Below, piece after piece: positions 41,925 to 50,990 of a DNA stretch of 64,000 nt. Source of the stretch: Macrococcus brunensis (GTDB lineage Bacteria; Bacillota; Bacilli; Staphylococcales; Staphylococcaceae). Positions within the stretch are counted from its first letter, which is position 1; every line of letters starts with the position of its first letter. Under the pieces are notes generated by a model, which saw only the letters and a program-made list of their open reading frames with translations, made no database searches and was not told where the DNA came from. Where the stretch lies: the NCBI RefSeq assembly GCF_004359615.1, contig NZ_SCWA01000004.1, positions 1-64,000 on the forward strand, in the 5' to 3' direction. A program made the translations under genes and the position numbers.

Positions 41925-43399
41925 AAAGTGTTATTGTCATCGGTGGCGGTCTTGGAGGTCTGTCAGCAGCTGTCACGCTCAGACAGCAGGGATTTGATGT
42001 GACTTTATACGAAGCTAATGACCATTTAGGAGGAAAGCTCAATCGGCTGGAACAAGATGGTTTCGGCTTTGATTTAGGCCCCTCAATTTTGACGATGCCC
42101 TATATTTTTGAACGTTTATTTGAACGAAGCGGCAGACGGATGCAGGATTATCTGAAAACGACTCGATTAGAACTGGAATGGCGTGGTTTTTTTGAGAGTG
42201 GCCATGTCTATAATCTATACGGTGACCTCAAAAAGATGAAGAAAGAAAATGAGCATTTAAGCAGAAAAGACATAAAAGACTATAAACGTTTTTTGAAGTA
42301 TGCAGGGAAAATACATGACCTGACCATCGAGAGCTATTTTGAGAAAGGGCTTGATTCCACCTGGCCGCTCATCAAGCATCATGGACCGATAGAAGCATTG
42401 AGAGGCTTTGATTATTTCCATACGATGCAGGAAGGCATCGATAAACGCGTAAAAAACGCGGAGTTCAGAACATTACTCGGCTACTTCATCAAATACGTGG
42501 GTTCATCTTCTTACGATGCACCGGCTGTTCTGAATATGATGATTCATATGCAGCACGAGCAAGGTGCGTGGTATGTGCCAGGCGGTATGAACAAAATTGC
42601 GGATGCCATTGTTAAACTGGGCAAAGAAATCGGTGTTAAGTTTCATACGGGTATCAGCATCAGTTCAGCACAAGTTGAGAAAGGCCATATTGTCAGTATA
42701 ACGACAGCAGCAGGTGACAAACTCATTGCTGATTATATTGTCTCCAATATGGAAGTCATTCCATTTTACGAAAAAATACTGGAGAAACCGCCCGTGATCA
42801 AGAAAGAGAAAGAAAAGTTTGAACCTGCTGCTTCCGGTATTGTTATGCATATTGGTGTTAACCGAAGTTATCCGCAGCTTGCACATCATAACTTCTTTTT
42901 CTCTCGTGACTCAAAGAAGAACTACCAGCAAGTCTTTCATGACCGGGTTCTGCCAGATGATCCGACGATTTATCTGGTCAATACGAATAAGACAGATCCA
43001 GGTCAGGCACCCGCAGGCTATGAGAATATCAAGATTCTGCCGCACGTGCCTTATAAGCAGGATGAGCCTTTCACTGAAGCGGATTACAGACGTCTCAGAG
43101 AACGGGTTTTAATCAAGCTAGAACGAATGGGATTGACCGACTTACGACAGCATATCGTGACAGAAGATTTCTGGACACCTGATGATATCGAAGCGACATA
43201 TGGCTCTGACCGTGGCGCTATATATGGTACAGTTTCTGACAAAAAGAAAAACAAAGGATTTAAGCATCCCAAAAAGAGTGCGTACTTTGATAATCTTTAC
43301 TTTGTCGGCGGTACGGTGAATCCAGGTGGCGGTATGCCGATGGTGACGTTAAGTGGCCAGCAGGTAGGCCGGATGATTGCGGATAGAGAAATCAAATGA
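41921..43399 (+). CDS. crtP: 4,4'-diaponeurosporene oxidase CrtP
   Basis: A 492-residue FAD-dependent oxidase, very close to S. aureus CrtP over most of its length ([65 protein letters not shown]). It oxidises the terminal methyl of diaponeurosporene to an aldehyde or acid. The start ATGA overlaps the crtM stop, with AAGGAGG upstream. Full oxidation to the acid in S. aureus also needs an aldehyde dehydrogenase encoded elsewhere; none is in this window. Confidence 0.92.
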   Translation: MKSVIVIGGGLGGLSAAVTLRQQGFDVTLYEANDHLGGKLNRLEQDGFGFDLGPSILTMPYIFERLFERSGRRMQDYLKTTRLELEWRGFFESGHVYNLYGDLKKMKKENEHLSRKDIKDYKRFLKYAGKIHDLTIESYFEKGLDSTWPLIKHHGPIEALRGFDYFHTMQEGIDKRVKNAEFRTLLGYFIKYVGSSSYDAPAVLNMMIHMQHEQGAWYVPGGMNKIADAIVKLGKEIGVKFHTGISISSAQVEKGHIVSITTAAGDKLIADYIVSNMEVIPFYEKILEKPPVIKKEKEKFEPAASGIVMHIGVNRSYPQLAHHNFFFSRDSKKNYQQVFHDRVLPDDPTIYLVNTNKTDPGQAPAGYENIKILPHVPYKQDEPFTEADYRRLRERVLIKLERMGLTDLRQHIVTEDFWTPDDIEATYGSDRGAIYGTVSDKKKNKGFKHPKKSAYFDNLYFVGGTVNPGGGMPMVTLSGQQVGRMIADREIK

Positions 43400-44448
43400 T
43401 CATAGCAGGCATTTTAGTGCTGGTCACGATGTGTGCAGGCAGTTTTGTCTTCTACAGAAAACCTTACATTAAAGGACAGCAGACGGAAATCGGTTCAGTG
43501 ACAGTCATTATTCCAGCACGTAATGAAGCGCATAATCTGCCGCATCTGCTGACTTCTTTACAGCAGCAGAATATACCGTATGAATGTCTGGTTATCGATG
43601 ACGGTTCTACTGATGAAACAGCCGCAATTGCCCGGCAGTTTGGTGCGACAGTACTGACGCCGCCAAAAAGAGAGGACTGGCAAGGAAAATCAGCAGCTTG
43701 TTACTTCGGTGCTGAACATGCAAAGTCAGATCATCTGTTATTTTTAGATGCTGATGTCACACTCGATCATCCACAAGCGCTCAAAAATCTGCTGACTTGT
43801 TACAACGGAGGGCTCATGACAGTTCAGCCTTATCATATCACCAGAAAGCCTTATGAGCAGCTCTCAGTATGGTTCAATCTACTGACAGTCGTCGGTCAGA
43901 ATATCTTTGCAGCAGTGACAAGTAATGCAGCCGCTGCCTTCGGTCCAGTTGTGCTGACTTCAAGAGAATGTTATTTTGAGACAGGTGGTCACTATGAGGC
44001 TCGTGACCAACTAATTGAAGGATTTGGTCTGGCGACGCAGTTTACTCAGCATCATCTGCCTGTCACAGGGCTGCTTGGCAGAGATACTATCAGCTTTCGC
44101 ATGTATCACAGTTTAAGGGCGATGACTAAAGGCTGGGCCAAGCATTTTGCGTCTGGTGCAGCCGCGACTCAGCCATGGATAATGATGCTGATTATGACGT
44201 GGATGCTGGGGAGTGTCCTAAGCTTAAGTCTACTTATCTTCTCACATGATACGTTCTGCCTGATGATTTATCTGCTTTACAGTCTGCACTTCTATATTCT
44301 AAGTAGACGTGTCGGTCGCTTCAGTTTGCCGACTGCTTTACTTGCAGGCATTGCTTTTCTTTATTTTCTTTATGTCTTTACTAAGTCTTTCATCCACACC
44401 TTCATCCTTAAAAAAGTGGAATGGAAAGGTCGTAACTTAAAGCTATAA
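43396..44448 (+). CDS. crtQ: 4,4'-diaponeurosporenoate glycosyltransferase CrtQ
   Basis: A 350-residue family 2 glycosyltransferase with an N-terminal helix and C-terminal membrane segments. Motifs are [23 protein letters not shown] and FLDADV, with [17 protein letters not shown] in the acceptor region. It adds glucose to diaponeurosporenoate before the CrtO acylation. It is slightly shorter than the S. aureus protein of about 375 residues. ATG 43396 overlaps the crtP stop (ATGA). It is the last gene of the operon, ending at a strong terminator. Confidence 0.9.
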   Translation: MIIAGILVLVTMCAGSFVFYRKPYIKGQQTEIGSVTVIIPARNEAHNLPHLLTSLQQQNIPYECLVIDDGSTDETAAIARQFGATVLTPPKREDWQGKSAACYFGAEHAKSDHLLFLDADVTLDHPQALKNLLTCYNGGLMTVQPYHITRKPYEQLSVWFNLLTVVGQNIFAAVTSNAAAAFGPVVLTSRECYFETGGHYEARDQLIEGFGLATQFTQHHLPVTGLLGRDTISFRMYHSLRAMTKGWAKHFASGAAATQPWIMMLIMTWMLGSVLSLSLLIFSHDTFCLMIYLLYSLHFYILSRRVGRFSLPTALLAGIAFLYFLYVFTKSFIHTFILKKVEWKGRNLKL

Positions 44449-44473
44449 AAAAGGAGCCCGAGGGCTCCTTTTT
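44447..44473. terminator. Bidirectional terminator after crtQ
   Basis: AAAAGGAGCCC and GGGCTCCTTTT with a two-base GA turn; A- and T-runs on both sides. Confidence 0.88.
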
Positions 44474-44963
44474 ATAATTCCACTGTGTCATTCATACTTT
44501 CATCTTTATCTTTCTCGTCACCTTGGATAAGGCGTTTGAAGCCGTCGATGACAGTCTTGACAGTCTGGTCTGTACTCCAGTATTCTGCTGATTCAGCTTC
44601 TACTTTAAGTAGGATGACATTTGGATCATCGTAGCTTGTATGAAGAAATGCTTCCATAGGCTTACTCCATAATTCTTTTTTCTTCGTCTCATCTTCTACA
44701 ATATGAATGGTACCTGATACAGAAGCATAACCTTCTTTTGAGAATGAGACATTGACGCGATTATCTTTCTCGATTTCATCTGTCTTATCTGTATCTTTAA
44801 GAGTAAAGAACCATAAATCTGCATCATCTTCCAGATGTTTATAACTCATTGGGCGAGAGATAAGTTTGTTATCAGAAATGGTTGTTAACATGGCGATATC
44901 ATTTTTTTGCAGTAAATCATATAGACGCTGACGTTTTTCTTCGTTTGAAATCTTTTCAGTCAT
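44472..44963 (-). CDS. Pyridoxamine 5'-phosphate oxidase-like (general stress protein 26 type)
   Basis: A 163-residue split-barrel flavin-binding protein. The pattern AMLTTISDNKLISRPMSY followed by DLWFFTLKDTDKTDEIEKD and VNVSF matches the general stress protein 26/PNPOx-like family, which binds FMN or related cofactors. The biological substrate is unknown. ATG 44963 is set by GGAGGTG upstream. The C-terminal about 25 residues are charged (GDEKDKDES). Confidence 0.8.
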   Translation of the reverse strand: MTEKISNEEKRQRLYDLLQKNDIAMLTTISDNKLISRPMSYKHLEDDADLWFFTLKDTDKTDEIEKDNRVNVSFSKEGYASVSGTIHIVEDETKKKELWSKPMEAFLHTSYDDPNVILLKVEAESAEYWSTDQTVKTVIDGFKRLIQGDEKDKDESMNDTVEL

Positions 44964-45028
44964 TCTAACACCTCCGTTTTCTAGTACATTAAGCGTATAA
45001 TTTTTAGTTAAAACTATCAAACAATATG

Positions 45029-46780
45029 CTATTTAATAGAATCACTCAATAATTTAATCATCGCCTGGATACCTGGATATTCAAGGTGAATACCGTCCGG
45101 CGCGAAATACTCAGAATGGTCACTAGAGACTGCATACCAGTCAATGATTTCAACATTTTTATAGTTTTTAGCAGCTTCTTTCATCAGCTGGTTGACATGT
45201 GATTCGTACGCACGTGGAACATGAGCAGTGACAAGATAAACTTTTGCTTTATCAAATTTTGACAATAGACTTTCAAGCTGAACATTTTCAAAGTCACCAT
45301 TTGTGCCGATACCTAAAACTACTATCTGATCTTTTTTGTTGAGATAACTGTATTGGTTGGCGAGTGGAATAGCTGTATAAATACTACGTCCGACTTCGCC
45401 GTCTACTGTAGCATTCGGATATATCTCTCTTAACTGTTGATTGATATCGACTAACACCGAGTCCCCGATGAATAAGGGAGAAATATAGTGCTTTACTTCA
45501 TGCCGGATTTCCTCGCTGTCAGTAGTCCAGCTGACTGCCGCTAGTAGTTTCGGAGGGGTCACGCTGTTCATTGTCTGAGTTGTATAGACTTGAGATGCAT
45601 CAGATAGATCTGTCTGGAAAAACATGTACCCTGAAAAACCGATGAGAGCAAATAACATCAATATGACGGGCCATCTCTTTTTCAGATGAGCAGGTTTGAA
45701 GTAACTGAAACCTTCACGTCTGAAAGGTGTTTCGATAAATTCATAACTGAACCAGGCAAATAAAATAGTAAGAGCGATTTCAATGATATAAGCATAAAAT
45801 GGAACCTGCCCCTTTACAAAGTAGTGTTCCACCATAGTGATAACAGGGAAATGCCATAAATACAGGCTGTATGACAGACGACCGATATAAGTCAGAAATG
45901 GTAGGCTGAGCAGTTGCTTAAGCAGACTGCTCGGATGAACACATGAAGCAATAGTTGAGATTGTGATTATACCGAGAATGAAAAACCCGCCCTTGTATAA
46001 AAAGCCTGTTGCTTCAGTTAGCTGTGTAAAACTAATAAGCAAAATGGCAAAGTTAATAATTCCTATAGCACTGATTGTCATTCGTAATGCAGTGGGCACT
46101 TCACGCTTAAGACGGAATGCCGGCCAGATGAAAGCAAGTAGAACACCGAGCAGCAACGTCTGTAAGCGAGTATCTGTGCCGAAATAAAGACGTGACACTG
46201 GCATGCCAGGATAATAAAGTATCGCCATCCAGATCGCTGAAATGATAGCAAGAACAGTGAAAGTAATAATTGCAGTCCGATGAGAGAACTTCCTAAGTAA
46301 TAAGAATAAAATGAGCGGAAAGAAAATATAGAACTGTTCTTCTATAGCGAGTGACCAGAGATGTTGAAGCGGTCTCGGCTCAAGAGCCTGAAAGTAATCT
46401 ACTTCATCGAAGATGTACCACCAGTTTGAAACATAAAAAAATGCGGCTATAATATCTTTTTTCAGCTGGTGGAGGATAGACTGTTCAAATAAAAGACAGT
46501 AAGCAAACAGCGTAACCAGAAGAAACAGGATAGCAGGGAACAGTCGTTTAACCCTTTTTAGATAAAATTTAAGAAAGTTGACAGAACCCGTTGCACGATA
46601 TTCTGTGAGTAGCATCGTAGTAATCAAATAGCCTGAAATAATGAAGAACGTATCAACACCAAGAAATCCGCCTGGTAGAAACTTAGGATTTAAGTGGAAG
46701 ATGATAATGGCGATAACCGCGATTGCTCTTAAACCATCTAGACCAGGTAAATATTTTGTATCTTTTTTTATAGCAGTCAT
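45029..46780 (-). CDS. oatA: OatA-like peptidoglycan O-acetyltransferase
   Basis: A 583-residue protein with an acyltransferase-3 membrane domain (about ten segments, starting YLPGLDGLRAIAVIAIIIFHL) and an extracellular SGNH esterase-like domain from about residue 415. Catalytic-type motifs are FIGDSVLVD, GIGTNGD and DGIHL, with Ser, Asp and His. OatA O-acetylates muramic acid and gives lysozyme resistance. Staphylococci carry more than one relative, so a paralogue with another acceptor is possible. A promoter lies upstream at 46813-46841. Confidence 0.82.
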   Translation of the reverse strand: MTAIKKDTKYLPGLDGLRAIAVIAIIIFHLNPKFLPGGFLGVDTFFIISGYLITTMLLTEYRATGSVNFLKFYLKRVKRLFPAILFLLVTLFAYCLLFEQSILHQLKKDIIAAFFYVSNWWYIFDEVDYFQALEPRPLQHLWSLAIEEQFYIFFPLILFLLLRKFSHRTAIITFTVLAIISAIWMAILYYPGMPVSRLYFGTDTRLQTLLLGVLLAFIWPAFRLKREVPTALRMTISAIGIINFAILLISFTQLTEATGFLYKGGFFILGIITISTIASCVHPSSLLKQLLSLPFLTYIGRLSYSLYLWHFPVITMVEHYFVKGQVPFYAYIIEIALTILFAWFSYEFIETPFRREGFSYFKPAHLKKRWPVILMLFALIGFSGYMFFQTDLSDASQVYTTQTMNSVTPPKLLAAVSWTTDSEEIRHEVKHYISPLFIGDSVLVDINQQLREIYPNATVDGEVGRSIYTAIPLANQYSYLNKKDQIVVLGIGTNGDFENVQLESLLSKFDKAKVYLVTAHVPRAYESHVNQLMKEAAKNYKNVEIIDWYAVSSDHSEYFAPDGIHLEYPGIQAMIKLLSDSIK

Positions 46781-46812
46781 TGTAACGCCTCTTTTAACTA
46801 ATTTGTAATGTT

Positions 46813-46841
46813 ATTGTAATATAAAAGGAATTTATTGTTAA
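46813..46841 (-). promoter_or_regulatory. Promoter of oatA-like gene
   Basis: On the minus strand TTAACA (46836-46841), 17 bases, TACAAT (46813-46818). Confidence 0.6.
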
Positions 46842-46869
46842 GTCATAGCTATATATTTCTATTAAATTC

Positions 46870-46898
46870 TTAGAAAATAAGCTGTACTTGTATATAAT
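46870..46898 (+). promoter_or_regulatory. Promoter of small hypothetical gene
   Basis: TTAGAA (46870-46875), 17 bases, TATAAT (46893-46898). Confidence 0.6.
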
Positions 46899-46923
46899 GA
46901 GCTCATATAGAGGAGTGAAAAAG

Positions 46924-47169
46924 ATGAATAAGTATTATTTATTACACATTATCAAGTTACATCACAGAGAACCTTTTTCTTATCAGCAACTCAAAAATCT
47001 GACTGTACATTCAGTGACAGAATTGTCAGAGCAGGAATTTGAAGAGACTTATACAAAATTAAAAGAAGAAAAATTAATTAAAGAGCGTGATAATCTCGGT
47101 TTGACTTTTCTTGGTGAAACTCTATTGAAAAAACATCAAAAAAAACAACAGTTTAATCATTTAGATTAA
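46924..47169 (+). CDS. Hypothetical protein, 81 residues, winged-helix-like
   Basis: A small charged protein (MNKYYLLHIIKLHHREPFSYQQ...) with alternating helices and a C-terminal KHQKKQQ tail. The pattern of helices with LKEEKLIKERDNLGLTFLGETLL looks like a small winged-helix domain, which is inference. GAGGAG lies before ATG 46924; a longer frame to 46888 lacks a site. It faces the tetR gene and ends inside a hairpin. Confidence 0.55.
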   Translation: MNKYYLLHIIKLHHREPFSYQQLKNLTVHSVTELSEQEFEETYTKLKEEKLIKERDNLGLTFLGETLLKKHQKKQQFNHLD

Positions 47170-47173
47170 ACTG
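47149..47173. other. Convergent hairpin between hypothetical gene and tetR
   Basis: CAGTTTAATC and GATTAAACTG form a perfect ten-base stem around ATTTA at the convergent ends. No long T-run follows, so termination is uncertain. Confidence 0.55.
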
Positions 47174-47733
47174 CATTGCTGTCAGCTCAGTCAGCTGATT
47201 GCTAAGTTCATCGATTGAAAGATCAAAATCATTAACAACCCAGAGCTCGTATGTCAGGAATAAACCTGATAAAAAAAGTTCACTGCGTACTCTGTTGCAA
47301 GAGGAGATTCAAATTTCAGATTGTTGAACTGCTCAAGAAAATGTTCTTTGGAAAAATCAATGCCCTTTCTAATAGCGGATATACGGCTTTCAGGAGGAAT
47401 GTGTTTAAAGATATGCTGATGATTATAAGGCTCGTTAAGTGTGCACATATAATTTTTCTTAAATTGATGTAAAAATTCCTTATGAGAACTAATTTCCAGA
47501 GTGAAACTCAGAGTATTAATGATTTCAGAATAAATATATAGGACCAGGTCTTCAAATAACGCATATTTGTCCTTGTAGTGTGTATAAAAAGTAGAGCGTG
47601 TAATACCTGATTTTTGTACGATGGAAGTGGTTGTGATATCTTCAATTGTCACATCTTTTAACATCTTATCCAGTGTTTGGATTAATAATAATTTAGTCTT
47701 AGAGAATGAATGAGAGGGAATAATGATAAACAC
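47153..47733 (-). pseudogene. TetR family regulator, broken by a homopolymer frameshift
   Basis: The uninterrupted frame gives 159 residues (47254-47733) with a TetR helix-turn-helix (ITTTSIVQKSGITRSTFYTHYKDKYALFEDL). It stops after NFFYQVYS at an A7 run on the plus strand (47271-47277). One extra base there would continue as NFFLSGLFLTYELWVVNDFDLSIDELSNQ and end at 47153, a 193-residue protein of normal TetR length. So either a real one-base deletion removed the C-terminal ligand-domain helices, or the run was miscalled. The start appears to be GTG 47733 after AAAGGAAA. An 18-base dyad upstream may be its own operator. Confidence 0.78.
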
Positions 47734-47765
47734 TTTCCTTTCTGATATGCTTAAGCCTATTATAC

Positions 47766-47783
47766 ATTACCTATCAGTGTAAT
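47766..47783 (-). promoter_or_regulatory. Dyad upstream of tetR, possible autoregulatory operator
   Basis: ATTAC, eight bases, GTAAT lies just upstream of a TATAAT-like -10 on the minus strand. The position fits TetR-type self-control. Confidence 0.4.
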
Positions 47784-47793
47784 AAGTATAACT

Positions 47794-47825
47794 AAAAAGA
47801 CAGCATTCTCAAATGCTGTCTTTTA
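47794..47825. terminator. Terminator of the TerC-like gene
   Basis: AAAAGACAGCATT and AATGCTGTCTTTT pair around a CTCA loop, with T-rich ends in both directions. Confidence 0.85.
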
Positions 47826-47826
47826 C

Positions 47827-48615
47827 TTAATGTGATGCTTTTTTATTTTTGAATTTTCCAAGGAGGAAACCACCTAAAGCAATACTGATGAGAACAGTCC
47901 AGAAAATCAACTGCCACTGCCATGAATGTGGGAAGTCATGTGGCAGAACATGAATTTTGTCATGAGCTAATACGAGGACGACCAGTTTAATCCCCACCCA
48001 GCCGACAATCGCGAATGCCGCTGCTTCAAGCGATGGATATTTAGCTAATATCGCTACAAAGTAATTAGCTGCAAAACGCATCAGGATAACACCGATCATC
48101 CCCCCGGTGAACATGACGGCGAACTGGCCTGCATTTAAGCCAAGAAAATCAGGTCCAACGTGAGGCAATGTCACAGCAATCGCAATTGCAGCAAGCATAG
48201 AGTCAATAGCAAAGGCGATGTCAGCAAACTCAACTTTCAGAACAGTCATCCAGAAGCCATTGCCTTTTGTATCTTCTGCCTGTTCTTCAGCTATATCTGG
48301 TACAGTTGTATCATCACCATGGTTTTTCTTCTTGAAGTAGTCATATAGATTTTTAACGGACATGAAGATTAAATACGCAGCACCGAGTGCTTGAATTTCC
48401 CAGTACTGAGCAAGTACAGTAATAAGGAACAGTGAGATGATTCTGAAGATAAAAGCGCCTACTAGCCCATAAAATAATGCTTTCTTTTGCTCTTCCGGCT
48501 TTAGATGTTTAACCATTACAGCCATGACTATCGCATTATCGGCAGCAAGTAAACCTTCTAATACAATTAATACAACTAACACCCAGAGATAGGACAATAA
48601 AATACTTGGATCCAT
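47827..48615 (-). CDS. TerC family membrane protein (YkoY/YjbE-like)
   Basis: A 262-residue protein with about seven membrane segments. The motifs EGLLAADNAIVMAVMVKHL and LKVEFADIAFAIDSMLAAIAIA, each with acidic residues inside a membrane helix, are typical of TerC. Bacillus relatives YkoY and YceF/MeeF-type proteins act in manganese export or metalation of exported enzymes. The yybP-ykoY riboswitch directly upstream supports a manganese role. A central acidic loop (residues about 95-118) is likely cytoplasmic. AAGGAGG lies before the start. The gene is monocistronic. Confidence 0.88.
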   Translation of the reverse strand: MDPSILLSYLWVLVVLIVLEGLLAADNAIVMAVMVKHLKPEEQKKALFYGLVGAFIFRIISLFLITVLAQYWEIQALGAAYLIFMSVKNLYDYFKKKNHGDDTTVPDIAEEQAEDTKGNGFWMTVLKVEFADIAFAIDSMLAAIAIAVTLPHVGPDFLGLNAGQFAVMFTGGMIGVILMRFAANYFVAILAKYPSLEAAAFAIVGWVGIKLVVLVLAHDKIHVLPHDFPHSWQWQLIFWTVLISIALGGFLLGKFKNKKASH

Positions 48616-48647
48616 TTAAGGAGCCTCCTTCATTATTATTTTTCCAA

Positions 48648-48684
48648 ATAAAAAGACCTATGCCAAAAAAATTGGCAAAGGTCT
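48648..48684 (-). terminator. Riboswitch-linked terminator before TerC gene
   Basis: On the minus strand AGACCTTTGCCAA pairs with TTGGCATAGGTCT, with one mismatch, then T5. The 5' arm overlaps the end of the aptamer, as in other yybP-ykoY switches, where metal binding frees the terminator from forming. Confidence 0.85.
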
Positions 48685-48785
48685 CACTGAACATAAAAGT
48701 TCTATAATCCCGGAAAGCAGGCTTTCGTAATGACGAGATTATACCCGGAAATCAATTCCTTGAGTTACTCCCCTTCGACAGTCGT
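48672..48785 (-). promoter_or_regulatory. yybP-ykoY (manganese) riboswitch
   Basis: On the minus strand the order is GAAGGGGAGTAAC, then TCGTCATTACGAAAG with CTTTCCGG, ending in GAGACCTTTGCC. The GGGGAGTA loop and the terminal GAGACCTTTGCC are the most conserved parts of this element. It binds Mn2+ and should switch on the TerC gene when manganese is high. Confidence 0.9.
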
Positions 48786-48805
48786 CGTAGGTATTTATTT
48801 ATTTC

Positions 48806-48814
48806 ATTATAACA
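48806..48814 (-). promoter_or_regulatory. Extended -10 promoter of TerC riboswitch transcript
   Basis: On the minus strand TGTTATAAT is a full extended -10 element; the -35 is weak. It sits just ahead of the aptamer. Confidence 0.55.
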
Positions 48815-48877
48815 TGAAATATCAGAAATACGAGTAAAAGACTCATATTTAATAAAAAATAAATATGTAATATAAAT

Positions 48878-48902
48878 GTTTCTGTCGAATTGAGACGGGT
48901 AA
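48878..48902 (+). promoter_or_regulatory. Sigma-B promoter of large catalase
   Basis: GTTTCT (48878-48883), 13 bases, GGGTAA (48897-48902) fits GTTTAA-N12-14-GGGWAT well, about 45 bases before the start codon. This is typical for general-stress catalases. Confidence 0.75.
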
Positions 48903-48947
48903 ATGATTTAGGTACATTATAAATTGGTTTAAGGGGGAAATATCAGA

Positions 48948-50948
48948 ATGGCTAACGAAAAAGATAAGCAGTTACAGGCACACACAGTAGATACAACCCA
49001 AAAAGCAGCGTTGACAACAAATCAAGGTCTTAAAATGGCTGAAGATGAGTTTACATTAAAAGCAGGAGAGCGCGGTCCTTCTTTACTGGAAGATTTCCAT
49101 TTCAGAGAAAAAATGACACACTTCGACCATGAACGCATTCCTGAAAGAATTGTCCATGCTCGTGGCTACGGGGCACATGGTGAATTTGAACTATATGAAT
49201 CACAGGAAAAATATACAAAAGCAAAATTTTTAAACGACACATCGAAGAAAACACCTGTCTTCGTTCGTTTCTCGACTGTTCAAGGTTCAAAAGGATCCCC
49301 TGAAACAGTACGTGATGCTCGTGGTTTCGCAACGAAGTTTTATACTGAAGAAGGCAATTACGATCTAGTAGGTAATAATATACCGGTATTCTTTATTCAG
49401 GATGCTATTAAGTTCCCTGACTTAGTTCACGCAATCAAGCCAGAACCGCATAACGAAATTCCCCAGGCTGGTAGTGCACACGATACGTTCTGGGATTTCT
49501 TCGCACAGAACCCTGAATCGACTCACATGACAATGTGGACAATGAGTGATCGCGGTATTCCGAAAAGTTTTCGTACCATGGAAGGTTTCGGTGTCAACAC
49601 ATTCCGTTTAATTAACAATGAAGGGAAATCTCATTTCGTTAAGTTCCACTGGAAACCTTTACTTGGTACCCATTCATTAGTATGGGACGAAGCACAGATT
49701 ATCGCGGGTAAAAATATTGACTTCAACCGTGAAGATTTATACGAAGCAATTGACAAAGGCGATTTCCCGGAATGGGAACTCGGGCTTCAGCTTATACCGG
49801 AAGAAGATGAGTTCAAATTTGATTTTGACATTCTTGATCCGACAAAAGTATGGCCGGAAGAAGAAGTACCTGTTCAAATCGTAGGTAAAATGACGTTAAA
49901 CCGCAATGTCGACAACGTATTCGCTGAAACAGAACAAGTCATGTTCAGCCCAGCTCACGTAGTGCCAGGTATCGACTTCAGTAATGACCCATTATTACAA
50001 GGACGTCTGTTCTCTTATACAGATACGCAGTTATTACGTCTTGGTGGTCCAAACTTCCATCAGATTCCGATTAACGCGCCAATCTGTCCATTTGCTAACA
50101 ACCAGCGTGATGGCTTACATCAGCATCAGATTCATAAAGGCATGACAAGCTACCATAATAATGGCATCAACAATAATGAGCCACATACAACACCTGCTGA
50201 AGAGGGCGGTTATGAACATTACTATGAACGCATCGATGCGCACAAAGTACGTGCACGTAGCGAAAGCTTCCTTGATCACTACTCTCAGGCAAAAATGTTC
50301 TTAAACAGTTTATCAGCACCAGAACGTCAGCACTTGACAGACGCTTTCAGCTTTGAGCTTGGAAAATGTAAGTTAGACTTTGTTAAACAGAATGCAGTCA
50401 ACAACTTAAACAAGGTAGATAAAAAGCTTGCTGAAGAAGTCGCATTACGTATAGGTGCAGAAGTACCAGCAGGTGATGAAGAATCTAAAGAAACAAAAGT
50501 ATCTAAAGCACTGAGCACATTAGATACCGTTAAGAAACTAGATACTTTATCAGTGGCAGTGTATGTGACAGCTGATTCTGACGCTAAGCAAGTTGCCAGC
50601 TATGTAAAAGAACTAGCAGCTAATAAAGTAAACTACAAATTAGTAGCTGACCGCGCGATGAAACTCGGCGAACTGAAAGTGACTGAAACATACGATACGG
50701 TTCACTCTACATTATTTGATGGTATCTTAGTTGCTGATGCAGCAGAACCGCTTGCACCACCAGCTAAAGATGCGATTGAAGCAGCGAATCGTCATTATAA
50801 GACAATCGGTTATACTCAGAAAGTACAACCGCTTCTTGCACAGACGGCTGTTAAAGAAGGACAACCAGGTATCGTTTTAGTTGGTACAGACTTAAAAGAT
50901 TACCTGAACAACTTTGTAGAACAACGTCATTGGTCTAGACAGCTTTAA
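48948..50948 (+). CDS. katE: Large-subunit (clade 2) catalase
   Basis: A 666-residue heme catalase. The core has the distal His70 in VHARGYGAHG, Asn in VGNNIPVFFIQDAIKFPD and proximal Tyr357 in RLFSYTDTQ. After about residue 500 there is an extra flavodoxin-like domain, the mark of large clade 2 catalases such as E. coli HPII and Bacillus KatE/KatX. The usual staphylococcal catalase KatA is about 505 residues and lacks this domain. It removes hydrogen peroxide. AAGGGGG precedes the start. A sigma-B-type promoter is present and no PerR box was seen, so stress rather than peroxide control is likely. Confidence 0.92.
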   Translation: MANEKDKQLQAHTVDTTQKAALTTNQGLKMAEDEFTLKAGERGPSLLEDFHFREKMTHFDHERIPERIVHARGYGAHGEFELYESQEKYTKAKFLNDTSKKTPVFVRFSTVQGSKGSPETVRDARGFATKFYTEEGNYDLVGNNIPVFFIQDAIKFPDLVHAIKPEPHNEIPQAGSAHDTFWDFFAQNPESTHMTMWTMSDRGIPKSFRTMEGFGVNTFRLINNEGKSHFVKFHWKPLLGTHSLVWDEAQIIAGKNIDFNREDLYEAIDKGDFPEWELGLQLIPEEDEFKFDFDILDPTKVWPEEEVPVQIVGKMTLNRNVDNVFAETEQVMFSPAHVVPGIDFSNDPLLQGRLFSYTDTQLLRLGGPNFHQIPINAPICPFANNQRDGLHQHQIHKGMTSYHNNGINNNEPHTTPAEEGGYEHYYERIDAHKVRARSESFLDHYSQAKMFLNSLSAPERQHLTDAFSFELGKCKLDFVKQNAVNNLNKVDKKLAEEVALRIGAEVPAGDEESKETKVSKALSTLDTVKKLDTLSVAVYVTADSDAKQVASYVKELAANKVNYKLVADRAMKLGELKVTETYDTVHSTLFDGILVADAAEPLAPPAKDAIEAANRHYKTIGYTQKVQPLLAQTAVKEGQPGIVLVGTDLKDYLNNFVEQRHWSRQL

Positions 50949-50955
50949 TCATCAG

Positions 50956-50990
50956 AAAAAGGATTGATCATTATGATCAATCCTTTTTTA
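50956..50990. terminator. Bidirectional terminator after katE
   Basis: AAAAAGGATTGATCA and TGATCAATCCTTTTT pair over 15 bases around TTA. Confidence 0.9.
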
